The notes: generated from the sequence alone by a model not told the origin. Positions 38,218-51,556 are shown, counted from the stretch's first letter. The stretch is DNA of 64,000 nucleotides from Hippophae tibetana (GCA_037013495.1 CM072808.1:12067319-12131318), one strand, 5' to 3'. A program made the numbers and translations.

Positions 38218-40031
38218 TGATAAGACAAAATCAACATCGGGTTAGCAATACGATTTTGCACATACTTTGGTTTTAGATTTTTAAAACTCTCACAAGTGCA
38301 CAAATCATTTTATAAAAAATGACAAGTATATTCCGAAGATCGATCTAAGAAAAATATATATGTGGTTTTTAATTTATAATTAAAAATTTTTGAAACGAAA
38401 TTAAATCTTAAACATCATGTCATGATATTTTGATTCTTTATGTTTCCTAATCTAATAAAAAAATAAACATATATATGGATTCAATAAACAATTATGCAAT
38501 TTTTTATCAATCATAACAGGTGAGTATTTATGGATATAATAATTAAGTTAATTATGTTTGCTCATATTATTTATGTTATTAAAGATATAAATTGATATTT
38601 ATTGATTCTCTCTTTTTTATATAAATATCACCATTGGTGGGATTAGATATTTTTATTAATTAAACAAATCAACTAACACCTATGGGTAAGGTCGATAATT
38701 AATTTGGTTAATTAAATTAATTCTTTTTTTCTAAGAGATTGAAAATGAATCATTTAAATGCCACATTGGGTGGGGTTAGACAATTTAAACTTTATTCAAG
38801 GTGTCCAAATTAAACCTAAGAATTTAGTTATCCGAGTACTAACTACCAAGTTTTAAAACCACTATTGAAAACATGTTGTCAATACATTTTCAGATAATAA
38901 TTCTTATAAAAAAATTTGAAAAAGAGTTTCACTCTATCTACTGGGCGATTGTACCAACAAATAAAAGAACACTTCTCTAAATTAGACCGGATAACTAAAC
39001 CTTAAAATCTAATTTTTAGATTTAAGTTTGTAATGAAAAATAATATATTTCTCTCTAACATTCTCAATATAAAATCTTGAATAAAAACAAAATCAATTCA
39101 TTTTAGAGATTTTTACCTATTTAATATTTCGTAAGCATAACAACGTTATTATTATATCATGTTTACAAACAGCCAGCAAAGTTAAATTTAATCACAGAAA
39201 AATTAAATAAAACATGTAAGAATAAAGCATAAAAAAATAACTGTAAAGAAAATAAAATTGTTACAGTATTTTGATGTTATTCATGTTGTTAGAAAGCCTC
39301 CAAATGGAATTTGCACTTCCATTTATTGAATCAAAAAGCAAATAAATTACAAAAACATAAATAGTTCTTCTCAAAAAGAGAAGAACTTTAAAACTAAGAA
39401 AAACTAACTAAGAAAAAAACTAAAAACTAAGAAAAACTAAAAACTAAGAAATGGAGAGAAAGAAAGAGAAAAGAAGATGTGTTTTGAGGAGTGTTTTGAT
39501 ATGAAGAGAATGAGGGTATTTATAGGTGAGGAGAGGAAGAAAAAGTGGGTGGAAAATGATTAAAAATGGAGGAAACGTGGATTAGTGAATGATGACATCA
39601 TTACTGATGTCATGGTAGTGTGGGGCACGACGGCGTGCACGGATTGGGGCAGATGGGCGGAGCAGCTCGCGTGGATGAGGCAGATGAACACAGCTGCATG
39701 CACGGATGGGCGTGCGACATGCATATAATAGAGCAAGCGTGCGTGCACGTTGGCTGGAGCTGCTAGGTGTGCTATGCTCGTTGTCCGGCATTACTGAGCG
39801 TACTGCGTGCGCGATTTCACCTTTTTGACATTTTTGACTCTTTTGATCAATTTTATCCAATTTTTCCATATTTGTTGACTTTTCCTCATTTATTTTATGA
39901 ATATATTTGTGATGTATTGCCTCCCGTATTTTTCTTTGATGTTTATGTTACTTTTTAAAGCGAAAATACTTGAAAAACAATAAAAATACTTGTGATTCCG
40001 AAAAGATAGATTTATATAAATATATGATAAA

Positions 40032-40065
<34 letters not shown>

Positions 40066-40120
40066 ATCAATTAACGTGCATAAAATCATGATAATTTTAT
40101 TACTTTTTGAGCACTCATCA
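38218..40120 (-). repeat. B1 5' LTR
   Basis: It starts (minus) TGATGAGTGCTCAAAAAGTA and is about 1.9 kb. It has TATA at 39517-39525, a CG/TG-rich U3 block at about 39,590-39,810, a TA repeat at 40034-40062 and three hairpin blocks in the transcribed part. Confidence 0.82.
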
Positions 40121-40890
40121 GTGAGTAGTATTACAATTCAAGAGATTAATTATATTTCTTATTATACTCATTTATTTGTCAATTTTTGTCTTTATTTATA
40201 AAAAATATGAGTTTTATGAACTAAATTATGTCTAGTTAATTTATTAATCTAGGGATCTTATGAACCTAATTTTCATCATATGATGATATAATAATTTACA
40301 ACAATAATGATTTTAATTTAATTATATTATTTAATTTGATTTTTATGCTATTAATATTTTGGCCAACAATTTATCTATAGAGGTAATTAAATAGATTTGA
40401 GAGAATTATTTAATTTTTTGTCTTTATTAAATAACATGCATTGTTTCTAGATAAAGATGTATGATTTTTATTTATTTTATCCATAATTGATTAACTTAAT
40501 GAGTAGTATGCAATTTAATTAATTACTATATGATGTGTAGTTTACTTGAGAGATGAATACATGCTAAGTTAGATTCAATTTATCATATAATTATTTGATA
40601 ATTATATTGGGGGATTTTAGTTCTTCACATGTTTTGAAAATTGGGGGATTAAGTATTCCTAGATATGTTCTCATATATCTTAGTTAACAAATCTGATTTA
40701 ATTAATTATTGCTATTTACTTTTAGTTATTTTAATTTTACTTAAAATATAAAAATACAAAAAAATGATTTTTTTTAAATCAGTATCTAACAAAATAATCC
40801 ATGTGGGAATGATTTTTTCTTATCATTATATTTCTTTTTGCAATACGCATACTTGAGTGTTCATTGCACACATAATTTATGTAGCGATCA
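40121..40890 (+). repeat. A1 3' LTR, second part
   Basis: It resumes GTGAGTAGTATTACAATTCA, which aligns with the block near 33,550 of the solo LTR, and ends ATGTAGCGATCA. Confidence 0.75.
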
Positions 40891-41901
40891 ATAATTCTAT
40901 AGGTCTTTGCATTGAATGTCAATATTTTTAAATCTAATAAAGTATCATATATTTATTTTGATTACTTAAATTAAATGAATTAATTAGAAATTGAAATTAT
41001 ATGTCATTTTCTTCATTCATGCATGACTTCTAAAAAAGGCGATATATATAGGGTTACCTGAGCTACTAAGATAGAAGGTAGAAAATTAACCACTCATTTT
41101 ATCATACAAATATATGCACATTTTGTACGTGGATCCTGTCTCTAAATAAACATAAAATAAAATAAAAAAGAGAGAAAATGAACTGTATAAACTAAATATT
41201 ATGACTTAATATCCTTCGAAGTTGTGAGAATTGGTTAAATGCAAAAGAAAAATATATAAGAAATAACTCCCTAAGAAGTCATTTTCATTTTCTTCATCTC
41301 TTAAACGCATGTTACTTGAAATTTGTATTTGATGAATTTGATTGATGTATAAAAGTAGTATGTGATTTTTTTATAAAATCATTTCATTTGATTCCTTTCA
41401 TGAGATCAATATTTATGCTCCACTTTGACCTTTTTATTCTTTATACAAGTGCAAACCTATTAGTTTCTTTCTATACATAAACTCTATTCACATATATCTT
41501 TGAATAAGTTCTTGAATCAATAGGATTAAAGAGTATGCCTCATGAGGATAGAATTCAAGCGAATTAGAATTCCATGCACAAAAATTAGATAAATTTAATA
41601 TTGATACATTTTTTTATTTGAATGAGAAAGTGATTTTCAACAAATTATTATAATAAACCATGAATTTTTATATTTTTAATTTTTGCATTTTTGCGTTTGG
41701 GTATCATATTTGAAAACCTTTATGAAACTTAAACTCGTCTACTAGGGCAACCTAGTGATTTAAAGGATTATTGCATACGCTAAATGCAACCATATCAATT
41801 TATAAAAATAATTTAAGATAATTTAGTTTTATTCTAGTTTTTGTTTTTTTAACTTTTCTCCATTCTAGTTAAAAGATTAGTAAAAAGAAAATTGGGGGTT
41901 A
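40891..41901 (+). other. Element C2, right piece of 3' internal region
   Basis: It continues the C2 region broken at 26,445. It aligns with the reverse complement of 16,757-17,850 and ends at a polypurine tract, AAGAAAATTGGGGGTTA. Non-coding. Confidence 0.7.
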
Positions 41902-43654
41902 TGATGAATGCTTAAAATTATTTCATATATCATGATTTTATACTTGTTAAATGATTTAATAGATTTGTATTTACTTAGTTTTACTAACATTTTAAACAAA
42001 TGTATCTTTTCGGAATCACGGTAAGTTTTGTGATTTTTATTGTATTTTAGCTTCAAAAAGATTTAATTGATCAAACACTCGAAGAATATATCTAAAAGCT
42101 TCCATTACAACTTCAAAGCTTAAAGTATAACACATGTAAAGTAGTACATATGTTTCAAACCATGAAATATTTCAAAGAAAAGAAGGAATCTATTTGTTCA
42201 AAACAACGTGAGCCGCGACATGGAATTCTTATGTGCCGCTGTATGAGGCAAAAAGAATGAGAATCATGTTTCCCAAAATTAATGCGGGTCATGGCATGGA
42301 AATTCTTTATGATAGGGCACGAGGGTAGTGGGTCGAGCTCCAAACCATGTACATCTTTTGTATGCCACAACATGAAAGAATTGTGTGCCATGGCTCCAGT
42401 GATCTAATCCATATTTTTCTCCTTTCCTACACCTATAAAGAAAAGCTTAATTCTATTCCAATCCATATCCTACAGCTTCATTTTTAAGTTAATTTCTTAG
42501 TCTCGTAAGCTTTCTTAGCTTTTATTTTAGTAGTTTCAAGTTCTTCTGTCATTTAAGAGTTGAATAATTTTATTTTATGTAGTAATTCTAGTTTCAATTA
42601 AATAAATGGTGTTGGCAATTCTATTCGAAGGTTTTTCAAAACATAAATGGTACTGAGATTCTATTAAGATATATTTTAATGTATTATTTTTAGATTATTT
42701 TTGTGTTTTTTACATTATATGTTTAATTTATTGATCATTTATTAAAATATACATATCTGGCAATAAATAATATAGGATATTGGTAATTTGTCATGCTTTT
42801 GAAATATTAAAGTATATTTACATTTTTGTAAAATGAATTAAGTTATATTTCTTCATCAAAATAAAAATGAAGTTTGTAAAAGAAAAACATATTGACGAAG
42901 TATTTTTCATAATAAACAAAATAGTTAGATTTAGGATTTAATTATCTTAATCTGATTTAAAGTCAACTCTTAGATATTAGATGAAATATTCTGGATCTGA
43001 TTAAGAGAAATCTATTTTAAAGATTTTTATAAGATTTGTCAATTGAAAATATATTGATGACATATTTTTTTATAATAGATTTAAAATATAATAGTTAGTT
43101 TCCATATACTTAAATCATTAACCTAACTTAGAAACCTTGATGAGAGTTTAAATTGATAGCCCCACCAAAACCATCAATTACGTGGTTTATTAATGTCTAA
43201 AGAATAAAACCTAATTTAGTTAACTGTTAATTACTTATCCCAGCTATAAGCCTTTCATTGCTAACTAATTAATAGCAAAATTGATCCATACCTTAAGATA
43301 ATTTCTTATTAAAAAAAAGAAAAATCAATAATCTTAATTCATATTTTTAATAACATATTTAATATTGAGAAAACATAATTAACTAGCTATTGTATCCTAT
43401 AAATTATCCATTGCATTATAAAATTTTAATTTGCTAAATGTTTATTGAATCTATCTTTATTTTATTATCATTTGTTTAGATTTTCAAACTCATATTTTAT
43501 GACAAAATATTTATATTTTATTTTCATTTTTAAGAATTTTTTGAATTATTTAAAAATTGCATGATTCTTCTTTAAACCGACCTTCAAAGTGATTCATGCA
43601 CTTGTGAGTTATTATAAATCATACAAATGTTTTATGCTTAATTTTGACACATCA
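41902..43654 (+). repeat. C2 LTR (family C)
   Basis: It starts TGATGAATGCTTAAAATTAT right after the polypurine tract and ends AATTTTGACACATCA. It is about 1.75 kb, plus orientation, and its neighbours are the C2 internal region (left) and unrelated DNA (right), so it is the 3' LTR of C2. Confidence 0.75.
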
Positions 43655-44639
43655 AGCCTTTGGCATTATTTCCCAGTATACTGATAATAGCACTAAAAGC
43701 TATATAACCTTTACAAGCTTCACTTAACAAGGACCCTCGACAAGGTTGTGGCATGGTGGTTTAGTATATATTTATTCCTCTATAAATAAACCCTCTTATT
43801 TATCTCTTCTTTTCCATTCTCATTGTGCCAAAACCCTATCAAAATTCACAAATTTATTTTCGAGAGCTTATGTATTAATACTATAGTGTTATGTACTATA
43901 GATCTTATGTATTCACAAAATAGAGTACTTGAGTGCTAAGTTCAAGACTATTTTTCTTTCTTTATAAGACACAACATTGTGAGTTGGGACTGATTGTTAT
44001 GCTGAATTATCAAATTGTTAACTATGTGTGTATGTGGATTGTCTGTGTGTCCTATATAGACAATTTTTTTTGTGGTAGAATTTTTGTCTTGTGGTGATTA
44101 ATTCATGATTGAAGGAGGTCTTCAAGGTTTATAGTACTTTACTCTTCACTTTACGAATCTGTGGTTTCGGATCACACCACATTGGGTGGTGTTGGATTTG
44201 GAGGAAAGTTGGATTCTTGTGACAGACCAGATTGTTGTAGAGATAGCATACAAGAGAAATAATAAGAATTTCAAACAAAGGTCCCGACTGATACAAGTAT
44301 TGGTGATTTTATTTCTGTCAGAGTTGTAGTTGTTTTATTTCTTAGGGGATTGTTTCCTATTGAGTGGTTGCTATTAGAAACCCAAGGATGTTAACACATA
44401 GATACCTCATTCATTGTTTGTTATGCATGCTTTATTATTGTTCTAGTACAATCTATGTTTAAAAAATGTATGTTACAACACACTAAAACATAAACTCTAA
44501 TTAGGAAGCTTTTATTTTGTTTCCCAGCTTTTTGATTAATAAATTATGTCTATTACTTAAAGGTATGTATCTGCCTAAAATTATTATTTATTTTTGTTGT
44601 TGTGTTCTTTCAAAGTGTTTATTTTTTTTTGTATTTAGG
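43655..44639 (+). other. Non-coding stretch with promoter-like site
   Basis: CTCTATAAATAAACC (near 43,780) is followed by a CT-rich run, which looks like an LTR or gene promoter. No coding region or matching copy is found in the window. Confidence 0.35.
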
Positions 44640-47180
44640 AGTTAGGGATGAGTCTTTAAGTATCTCTTTATCTTGATAATGAAAGGGTTGTGGACTCTTT
44701 CATGAAACAACTCTCTAGTTATGGGCATATTATTGGACCTAAAATTGATGTTTGTAAAGCTTTTGATACCATGAGTTGGAATTTTAGTATAAAAATGTTG
44801 TAGTGTTTTGGCTTTGACAACATATTTCTGGATTGGATCTGAGACCTTTTTACTTCCATAAGAATCTAGATCTTCATTAATGGTTCACCTAGTGGATATT
44901 TCTCTTACTCTAGAGGTGTCTGATAGTGTGACCATTTTCCCTACATTTATTTTGTATTGCCACAGATTTCTCCAATAGGTACCTTGGGTCATTGGTTGAT
45001 AACGGACACTTCTAGCAAATTTCTTCACCTAGAGGTAACCTTACACTGACCTACTTTTAGATATGGATGAGCTTCTTATCTTTAATTGTACCTACTCATC
45101 AAACCTCAAGCTTTTACTTCAGGTATTTCATTTGTATGTATAACTTTCAATTCAAATGATCAATTTGTATAAATATTTTATTTACTTTGGCAAAGAGGTA
45201 CCACATAACGATTTCTTGTTGCTTTAGAAAATAATTAGGATGCAGATAAGGGACTCATCTACATCCTACCTAGGTTTCAATCTCTTTCAAGGGTCCAAGA
45301 AATTGTTGATTTCAAGGATTAGTTGGTAAAATACGCGCGCAAGGATCAAAGCATGGAAATGGCTGACACTCTCTTTGGCAATGTGTAGATGATTGATTTC
45401 TATGGTCATTCAGAGTATGTTCCTCCACTCCTAGATTTAGAAATGGTCAAAAATAACCATTATAATTTATTCTAGTAAGAAAAGACAAATAAATTTAAAT
45501 TGGTCCATAATGCTTAGAGTGATTATTGTTGTCCACTAGAGGAAAAAGGTCTCAGGTTATGAAAACTTAATCTTTTAAATAAGGCTATTTTAATAAATTT
45601 TTCCTAGTAGATTATTATAGAGAACTCTAGGATGCTTCTTTATTTATGCAAACACTACTTGGATAGAAAGGAAGTTGCTAGAGCTATTATGTTCACTCTT
45701 TTGTCTGGATAGGTTTATGACCTCATTACTTGACACTTTTGAATGAATCTAAATGGTTAGTCAAAAAAAAACTTTATTAGTATGGATTTAGACAGAAAAT
45801 TGGCTTGGTACTCGATCCTCTAATTGAAAGGATGAACAATCCCTAGTAGATCCGCCAATCCTTTTGTTAATAGGAGATTATTTACACACTGATGCTTGGA
45901 GAAATTTTACCTCGATATGACTTTGGAAATTCGATTGATAGTTATCGAGATTGATACAAACACCAGAGTTTGGATGTACTCATCTAAGGGAGGAGTCACG
46001 ACCAATGAAGCTTATGAAACGCTACATGTGGCCGTAGAATTAAAGAGTAAGGACAAGGCTATCTGGGCCCCTTTCACATACCCCTTACGATCTATTTTAC
46101 TTTGACGAGCTATTCATAATAAACTTCCCACTGTTTTCCAGTTAAAGAAGAGGGGATGGTCATTCCCTTCTAGATACCCCTTGTGTGATTTAGTAGAGGA
46201 AAATATATCTCACATTTTTTCAACTATCATTTTACATGTGCTTTCTAGGATCTTTTATGCTCTTTCTTTTATAAGCAGCCCCATACAGAGTCTTCCATCC
46301 TTCGTCTATAGAAAGACTCAATGGAAGCTGACTTTGGGTCACAACTCAATGGAAAGCATGGATTGTTTCTATCATCTTGGTCATATAGACAACTAGAAAT
46401 TATTATCATTTTGGGACAAATAGGCTACCCTAAGTTTTGCATTTAACACATTTTGGAAACTTAATCGCGAGATAGGTTTATCATGGTAGAACTCCATGTG
46501 AAATATAGTACAAGAACATGCTTGTGAAAACTAAGTGTCCAACAATGGGGTCTATAGATTGTGGAGGTGATTTGGAGGGTGCTACCTTCGGGATGGATGT
46601 GCGGATATTTTTCGAACCTCAAGATCATTTTTTAAATGATGTTTTTGTATCTCGCTTGGGGTTCTGTATGCTTTTGATGTAGAACTTACAGCAGCCATTC
46701 ATACGGTAATGCATTCTGCTAATTTTGGGTAAAGGAAACTTTTGTTAGTCGCACTCTATTTATGTTGTTATTCTTTTTCAAACGGGTCACTTTTGATGCC
46801 ATGGAAGTGGTACTCTTCTTGGACTGATTGCTTAGAGAAATATAAAACGATAGTAGCTTTTGATGTAGAACTTGCAGCAACCATTCATACAGTAGTGCAT
46901 TATGCTAATTTTGGGTAAAGGAAACTTTTGTTAGTCGCAATTGATTTATGTTGTTATTCTTTTTCAAACGAGTCACTTCTTAAAAAAATAGTAGATATCT
47001 CTAAGAAAGATTTCTCACTTGACAAAATGTATAGGCTTAAAACAAAAAAGGTATAGGGACAGGCTTCAGTACCATGTCCCATGTTGCTATACAAACCATA
47101 CTGTTCATTATTGGTGTTGGTTTACGTAGTGAGAAGGGCAACTTGCTTGGTCAATTAAACAAGTTTTTATTGAACTTCAT
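44640..47180 (+). mobile_element. L1-type LINE, 5'-truncated and decayed
   Basis: The translated plus strand shows non-LTR RT wording (KIDVCKAFDTMSWNF, CFGFDNIFLDWI, INGSPSGYFSYSRGV) at 44,740-44,940. A zinc-finger reverse-transcriptase-associated segment follows near 46,090-46,230 (RAIHNKLPTVFQLKKRGWSF), then an RNase H-like tail near 46,600-46,980. Endonuclease and ORF1 are absent, as in most 5'-truncated LINE copies. Stops and frame changes occur throughout. A 123-bp stretch of the RNase H part is present twice. The 3' end runs into the family B element without a clear poly-A tail. Confidence 0.75.
46670..46978 (+). repeat. 123-bp direct duplication in the LINE RNase H region
   Basis: Copy 1 is 46670-46792 and copy 2 is 46856-46978. 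Both begin GCTTTTGATGTAGAACTT and end GTCACTT, and they have equal length with few differences. A 63-base spacer lies between them. Confidence 0.85.
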
Positions 47181-47229
47181 TGTTGGAATCGATTTCATGA
47201 ACTTCAACTTTTCTTACTAGTGAGATTTT

Positions 47230-48027
47230 CTGTTGGGAATTAGTACCCAACATCTCAAAGAGGTTGTACGTCTCTGAGGTAGTCTTTTCTCTCATTGCTC
47301 CTCCTATAACGTTTTCGACAATGAACTGACATTGTTACGTAAGTCCATCGTAAAAGAATTGGTTCTGCAACTATAGGGGAAAGCTGTGATGGGGACATTG
47401 AGTGAGAAACATTTTGAACCTATCCCAAGCTTCATGGAATGGTTCTCCTTCCATCTGAGAGAAAGTAGCAATCTTTCCTCTCAACTCTGATGTTTTTTGG
47501 TGGGAATAGAATTTTCCCATGAATTTATTATAAATGTTCTCCTATGTCATCAAAGAAAATGGGGGAAGTGACATCAACCAAGCTTTGGCCTTATCCTTTA
47601 AGGTGTAGGGGAAACATCTCATTCTAAGTTGATCCTCGTTTAGAATACCAAGGGGGAAGGTTTGGATTGTAGCATAGAAGTCTCTAATGAAGGAAAGAGA
47701 ATCTTCATTAGGCAGCCCATAAAAGGAAATAAGCATAGAAAAATTAATATTTTTAGTTCATAATTTCGAGCAATCTCACCCAGCAGGATAGTGGCAGTTG
47801 CCGTGCCAATCACTGGTCTTGCAAAATTCTTCATGATGGTTTCCCTAACATGTTGGTTTTCTTCAATTTCTTTCAGTTCCAGTAAAGGATTAAGGCTTGG
47901 TTCTATGTTTGGCTTAAAAATACGTTGATGGTTAGAATCAACTCTTGTTAACACTTGTTTTAATTTATGAATATTATTTACAGATGTTGTAAGGGGGTTT
48001 CCTAAGTATCTCCTACCACGCATACAC
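47230..48027 (-). pseudogene. B2 gag region, fossil
   Basis: The minus strand opens with MRGRRYLGNPL, later LISFYGLPNEDSLSFIRDFY, then RMRCFPYTLKDKAKAWLMSL and a FMGKFYS-type segment: Retrotrans_gag wording of Athila-like type. Only a few breaks are evident, so this copy looks younger than C1. Confidence 0.8.
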
Positions 48028-48805
48028 TATTGAAAATGTAAATTTAAAATTCCTGTCTAGAAAAATAATAAAATAACTAGACCAAAATTTAGAGAAAATT
48101 TACATGTTATTTAATACAAAACACTAATCAAAACTAGTTAAATCTTAACTTATTTTATTTTATTATGATTGTTTTTAAAAGAAAATAATAAACCAAAGTT
48201 TTTTTTAAATTATTTATTTATTTTTTTAATTATTTTTTTTAATTTTTTTTAAAAGAAAATAATTAATAAATTTAAAACTTTATTTATTTATTTTTTCAAA
48301 ATTTTTATTATTTTATTATTTCATTTATTTATTTAAATAAAATAACGTTTAAATTTTATTTATTTATTTTTAAAATTTTTTTATTTTATGTTTTTTAAAA
48401 GAAACTAATTAAAAACAATTATTTTTTTTATTTTTTTTATTTGAAATTTATTAAAGTTTTTTTTATTTATTTATTATGAAATTTGAAATTTGAATTTTTT
48501 TTATTCATGAACGTTAAGTTTAATATTATTTTTTTAAAATGAGAAAAAAAAATTCAATTTTTATTAATTTTTTGTTTTTTTTATTTCTTATGAAATTTGA
48601 AATTCGATTATTTTTTTTACAAAAATTTAAATTTGAATTTTTTTTAAATGAGAAAAAAAATTATTTATTTATTTTTAGTATTCATAAACAACAAATTTTT
48701 TTATTAGCTATTTTTTTGCTTTTTAAATCAAAATTAAAAAAATCACAATTATTTACAACACAAAATGTTTTTCAAATTTTGATAAATAATTTAAAAATGA
48801 TATTT

Positions 48806-48824
48806 CTTCCCCGGTAACAGTGCC
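48806..48824 (-). other. B2 primer-binding site, tRNA-Asp
   Basis: The minus strand reads TGGCACTGTTACCGGGGAAG, close to the Athila tRNA-Asp site. Confidence 0.8.
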
Positions 48825-48834
48825 AAAAACTAGA

Positions 48835-50670
48835 TGAGTAGAACCGACATCGCCGATCCTGCCAATACTTTGGTTTTATATTTATAAAACTCTCGCAAGT
48901 ACACAAATCATTTCATAAAAAATGATAAGTATACTCCCAAGGTCAATTTTAGAAGAAATATATGTGGTTTTTAATTTATTATTCAAACTTTTAAAAACGA
49001 AATTAAATCCTAAACATCTTGTCACGATATTTGAGTTTTTGTGTTTCTAATCTAATAACATAAAAATAAACATAGATAAAGATTCAATAAACATTTATGC
49101 AAATTTTATCATTTATAATAGTAGAGTATTTATGGATATAATAACTAAGTTAATTATGCTTGCTAATATTATTTAGGTTATTAAAGATATTAATTGATAT
49201 TTATTGATTCTCTCTTTTTTATATGAATACCACATTTGGTGGGGTTAGATATTCTTTGTTAACTAAACAAATCAATTAACACCTATGGGTGGGGTTGATA
49301 ACTAATTTGGTTAATTAAATTAATTCTTTTTTCTAAGATTTTAAAAATGATCCATTTAAATGACACATTTGGTAGGGGTTAGACAGTTTAAACTTTATTT
49401 AAGCTGTTCAAATTAAACCTAAAAATTTAATTATCTGAGTACTAACTTTCAAGTTTCAAAACTACTACTGAAAACATGTTATGAATACATTTTCAGATAA
49501 TAATTCTTATAAAAACTTTTGAAATAGAGCTTCACTCTAACTACCGGACGATTGTACCAACAAATAAAAGAGCACTACTCTAAATTAGACCTGATAACTA
49601 AACCTTAAAATCTAATTTTCAAATTTAAGTTTGTAATGAAAAATAATATATTTCTCTTTAACATTCTTAATATAAAATCTTGAATAAAAATAAAATCAAT
49701 TCATTTTAGAGATTTTTACCTATTTAATAATTCGCAAGCATAACAACGTTATTATTATATCATGTTTACAAACAGCCAGCAAAGTTAAATTTAATCACAG
49801 ACAAATTAAATATAACATGTAAGAATAAAGCATTAAAAAAATAACTGTAAAGAAAATAAAATCTTTATAGTACTTTGATGCTATTCCTGTTGCTGGAAAA
49901 CCTCCAAATGGAATTTGCAATCCCATTTATTGAATAAAAAAGCAAATAAATTACAAAAACATAATTAGTTCTTCTCAAAAAGAGAAGAACTCTAAAACTA
50001 AGAAAAACTAACCAAGAAAAGCTAAAAACTAAGAAAAACTTAAAAACTAAGAAATGGAAAGAAAGAAAGAGAAAATAGATGTGTTTTGAGGTGTGTTTAG
50101 TTATGAAGAGAATAGAGGTATTTATAGGTAAGGATGGGAAGAAAAAGTGGGTGAAAAAATGATTAAAAATGGAGAAAAGGTAGAGTAATGAATGATGATG
50201 TCATATTGATGACATCATGCTGGTGTGGACGCAGCAGCGCGTGCAGACTGGGCGTAGATGGGGCGTTTGCACACGCGGAATAGAGCAGGGACGTGCGCAG
50301 CACACGTGGAATGGAAAGTAGGCACGCGCGCTGTGTGCATTGGCCGATGCGATTGGGTGGCAACGTGCACGATTTTCTCCTTTTTGAAATTTTTGACCTT
50401 TTTGACCCATTTTGTCCCATTTTTCCATATTTGTTGACTTTTCCTCATTTATTTTATGAATATATTTGTGATGTATTGCCTCCAGTATTCCTCTTTGAGT
50501 CTTTAAGTTGTGTTTTTAAGCGAAAATACCTTAAAAATAATAAAAATATCTGTGATTCCGAAAAGATAAATATATATAAATATATGATAAAATCATATAA
50601 ATATATATATTTTTAATCAATTAATGTGGATAAAATCATGTTAATTTTAGTGCTTTTTGAGCACTCATCA
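48835..50670 (-). repeat. B2 5' LTR
   Basis: It starts (minus) TGATGAGTGCTCAAAAAGCA and ends GGTTCTACTCA. TATA is at 50119-50127, the CG/TG-rich U3 block at 50,200-50,370, and the CCACATTTGGTGGGG hairpin series near 49,230-49,380. Confidence 0.82.
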
Positions 50671-51420
50671 ATCATCCTTTTAGACAAAATTCTAAATAGT
50701 ATTTAGAAAGAGAAATGATTAGGCCTTATTTGGATCGATTAAGCCTTTCAAGCTAACTATTGTTAATATCTGTAGTCACCCATTTGAGCCTAACAAAGAA
50801 CCATTCATATCTTTCAGCCACAGTTTGTCCAACTAAGAAGCATTACATTTACGTACCCTTGCACCTTTAGCTTGTATAAAAATAAAAAAAATACAATCAT
50901 GTGTTATGGTATAGAGTAAGGTGAAATGTAATGTACCCTATAAAAAAGAGAGAAAAAGAAGAATAAGTAAAACTCACAACACATATATCCCTCTAAAGTA
51001 AAAAACTAGAATTGAAAATAAGTTTGGGGTGTTGTGAAGTTACAAAAAAAAGATATGGAATAAAAAAATATGAAAAGAATGATAAAAGAGGGCGTATTGA
51101 AATATCAATTTAAAGCTCAATTGCATTTAAAAAATGCATGATGAATAAAATGAAAGCTAAGGTGTGTAAAGTCCTTATTAATATTTAGCTTAGTGCATAT
51201 TTATATTAGTAGAGAGGGATGTAAAAAATAAATTTATAAGACTTGTTCTAAGATTGAATTGATTATCATGCTCATATATGTTGATTTCATGAGTGCATTG
51301 GATGATATCATATGCAGCATACACACACGAGATAAAATGTTGATTGATGAATATGTGAACCTTCCTATCATAGGATTGAACAAATTTTTAAGGGGATATT
51401 TTTTGTGAAATATACATGTA

Positions 51421-51488
<68 letters not shown>

Positions 51489-51556
51489 ACCCATGCTATT
51501 TTATTTAGCTATACTTGGCTTTACTTGAGGACAAGCAAAGAGTTTAGTTTGGGGTG
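50671..51556 (+). other. Element A3, end of non-coding 3' region
   Basis: It aligns with 34,880-35,737 of A1 and ends in a polypurine tract, GTTTAGTTTGGGGTG. It carries the longest TA microsatellite of the window, at 51424-51486. No coding frame. Confidence 0.7.

Larger units (their letters stand above)
36432..40120 (-). mobile_element. Family B gypsy element B1, internally reduced
   Basis: This minus-strand element is inserted in the A1 3' LTR with a GTGA duplication (36428-36431, 40121-40124). It has a full 5' LTR (40120 down to 38218), a tRNA-Asp primer site, a short internal region (36,866-38,217) with AT-rich leader and pol-end traces but no recognisable coding domain, and a partial LTR (36,432-36,865). 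It is far shorter than a full Athila-like element. Confidence 0.75.
26446..40890 (+). mobile_element. Athila-like Ty3/gypsy element A1, entered by two other elements
   Basis: Landmarks: 5' LTR 26446-27166, tRNA-Asp primer site, gag, protease, RT, RNase H, integrase, non-coding 3' region, polypurine tract near 35,723, and a 3' LTR from 35,738 that resumes after a family B insertion and ends at 40,890. A solo LTR (32,810-34,349) sits between integrase and the 3' region. Flanks ATATT and ATAAT (26441-26445, 40891-40895) look like a worn target duplication. Broken many times. Confidence 0.8.
47200..50670 (-). mobile_element. Family B gypsy element B2, 5' part only
   Basis: Minus strand: LTR (50670 down to 48835), tRNA-Asp primer site, an AT-rich leader of about 0.8 kb and a gag region. 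Protease, RT and integrase are missing, and the element ends against the LINE near 47,200. It lies in the 3' region of a family A element that resumes at 50,671. Confidence 0.75.

Noticed and set aside
42155-42391. Minus frame of 78 codons in the C2 LTR
   Set aside because: It lies inside an LTR, opposite to its sense, and is not shared as a frame by the other family C LTRs.
48539-48817. Plus frame of 92 codons rich in Phe, Lys and Ile
   Set aside because: Low-complexity T-rich leader of the family B element, on the strand opposite to the element.
51234-51494. Open frame of alternating Ile and Tyr on the minus strand
   Set aside because: It is the TA microsatellite read as codons. There is no coding signal on either side.
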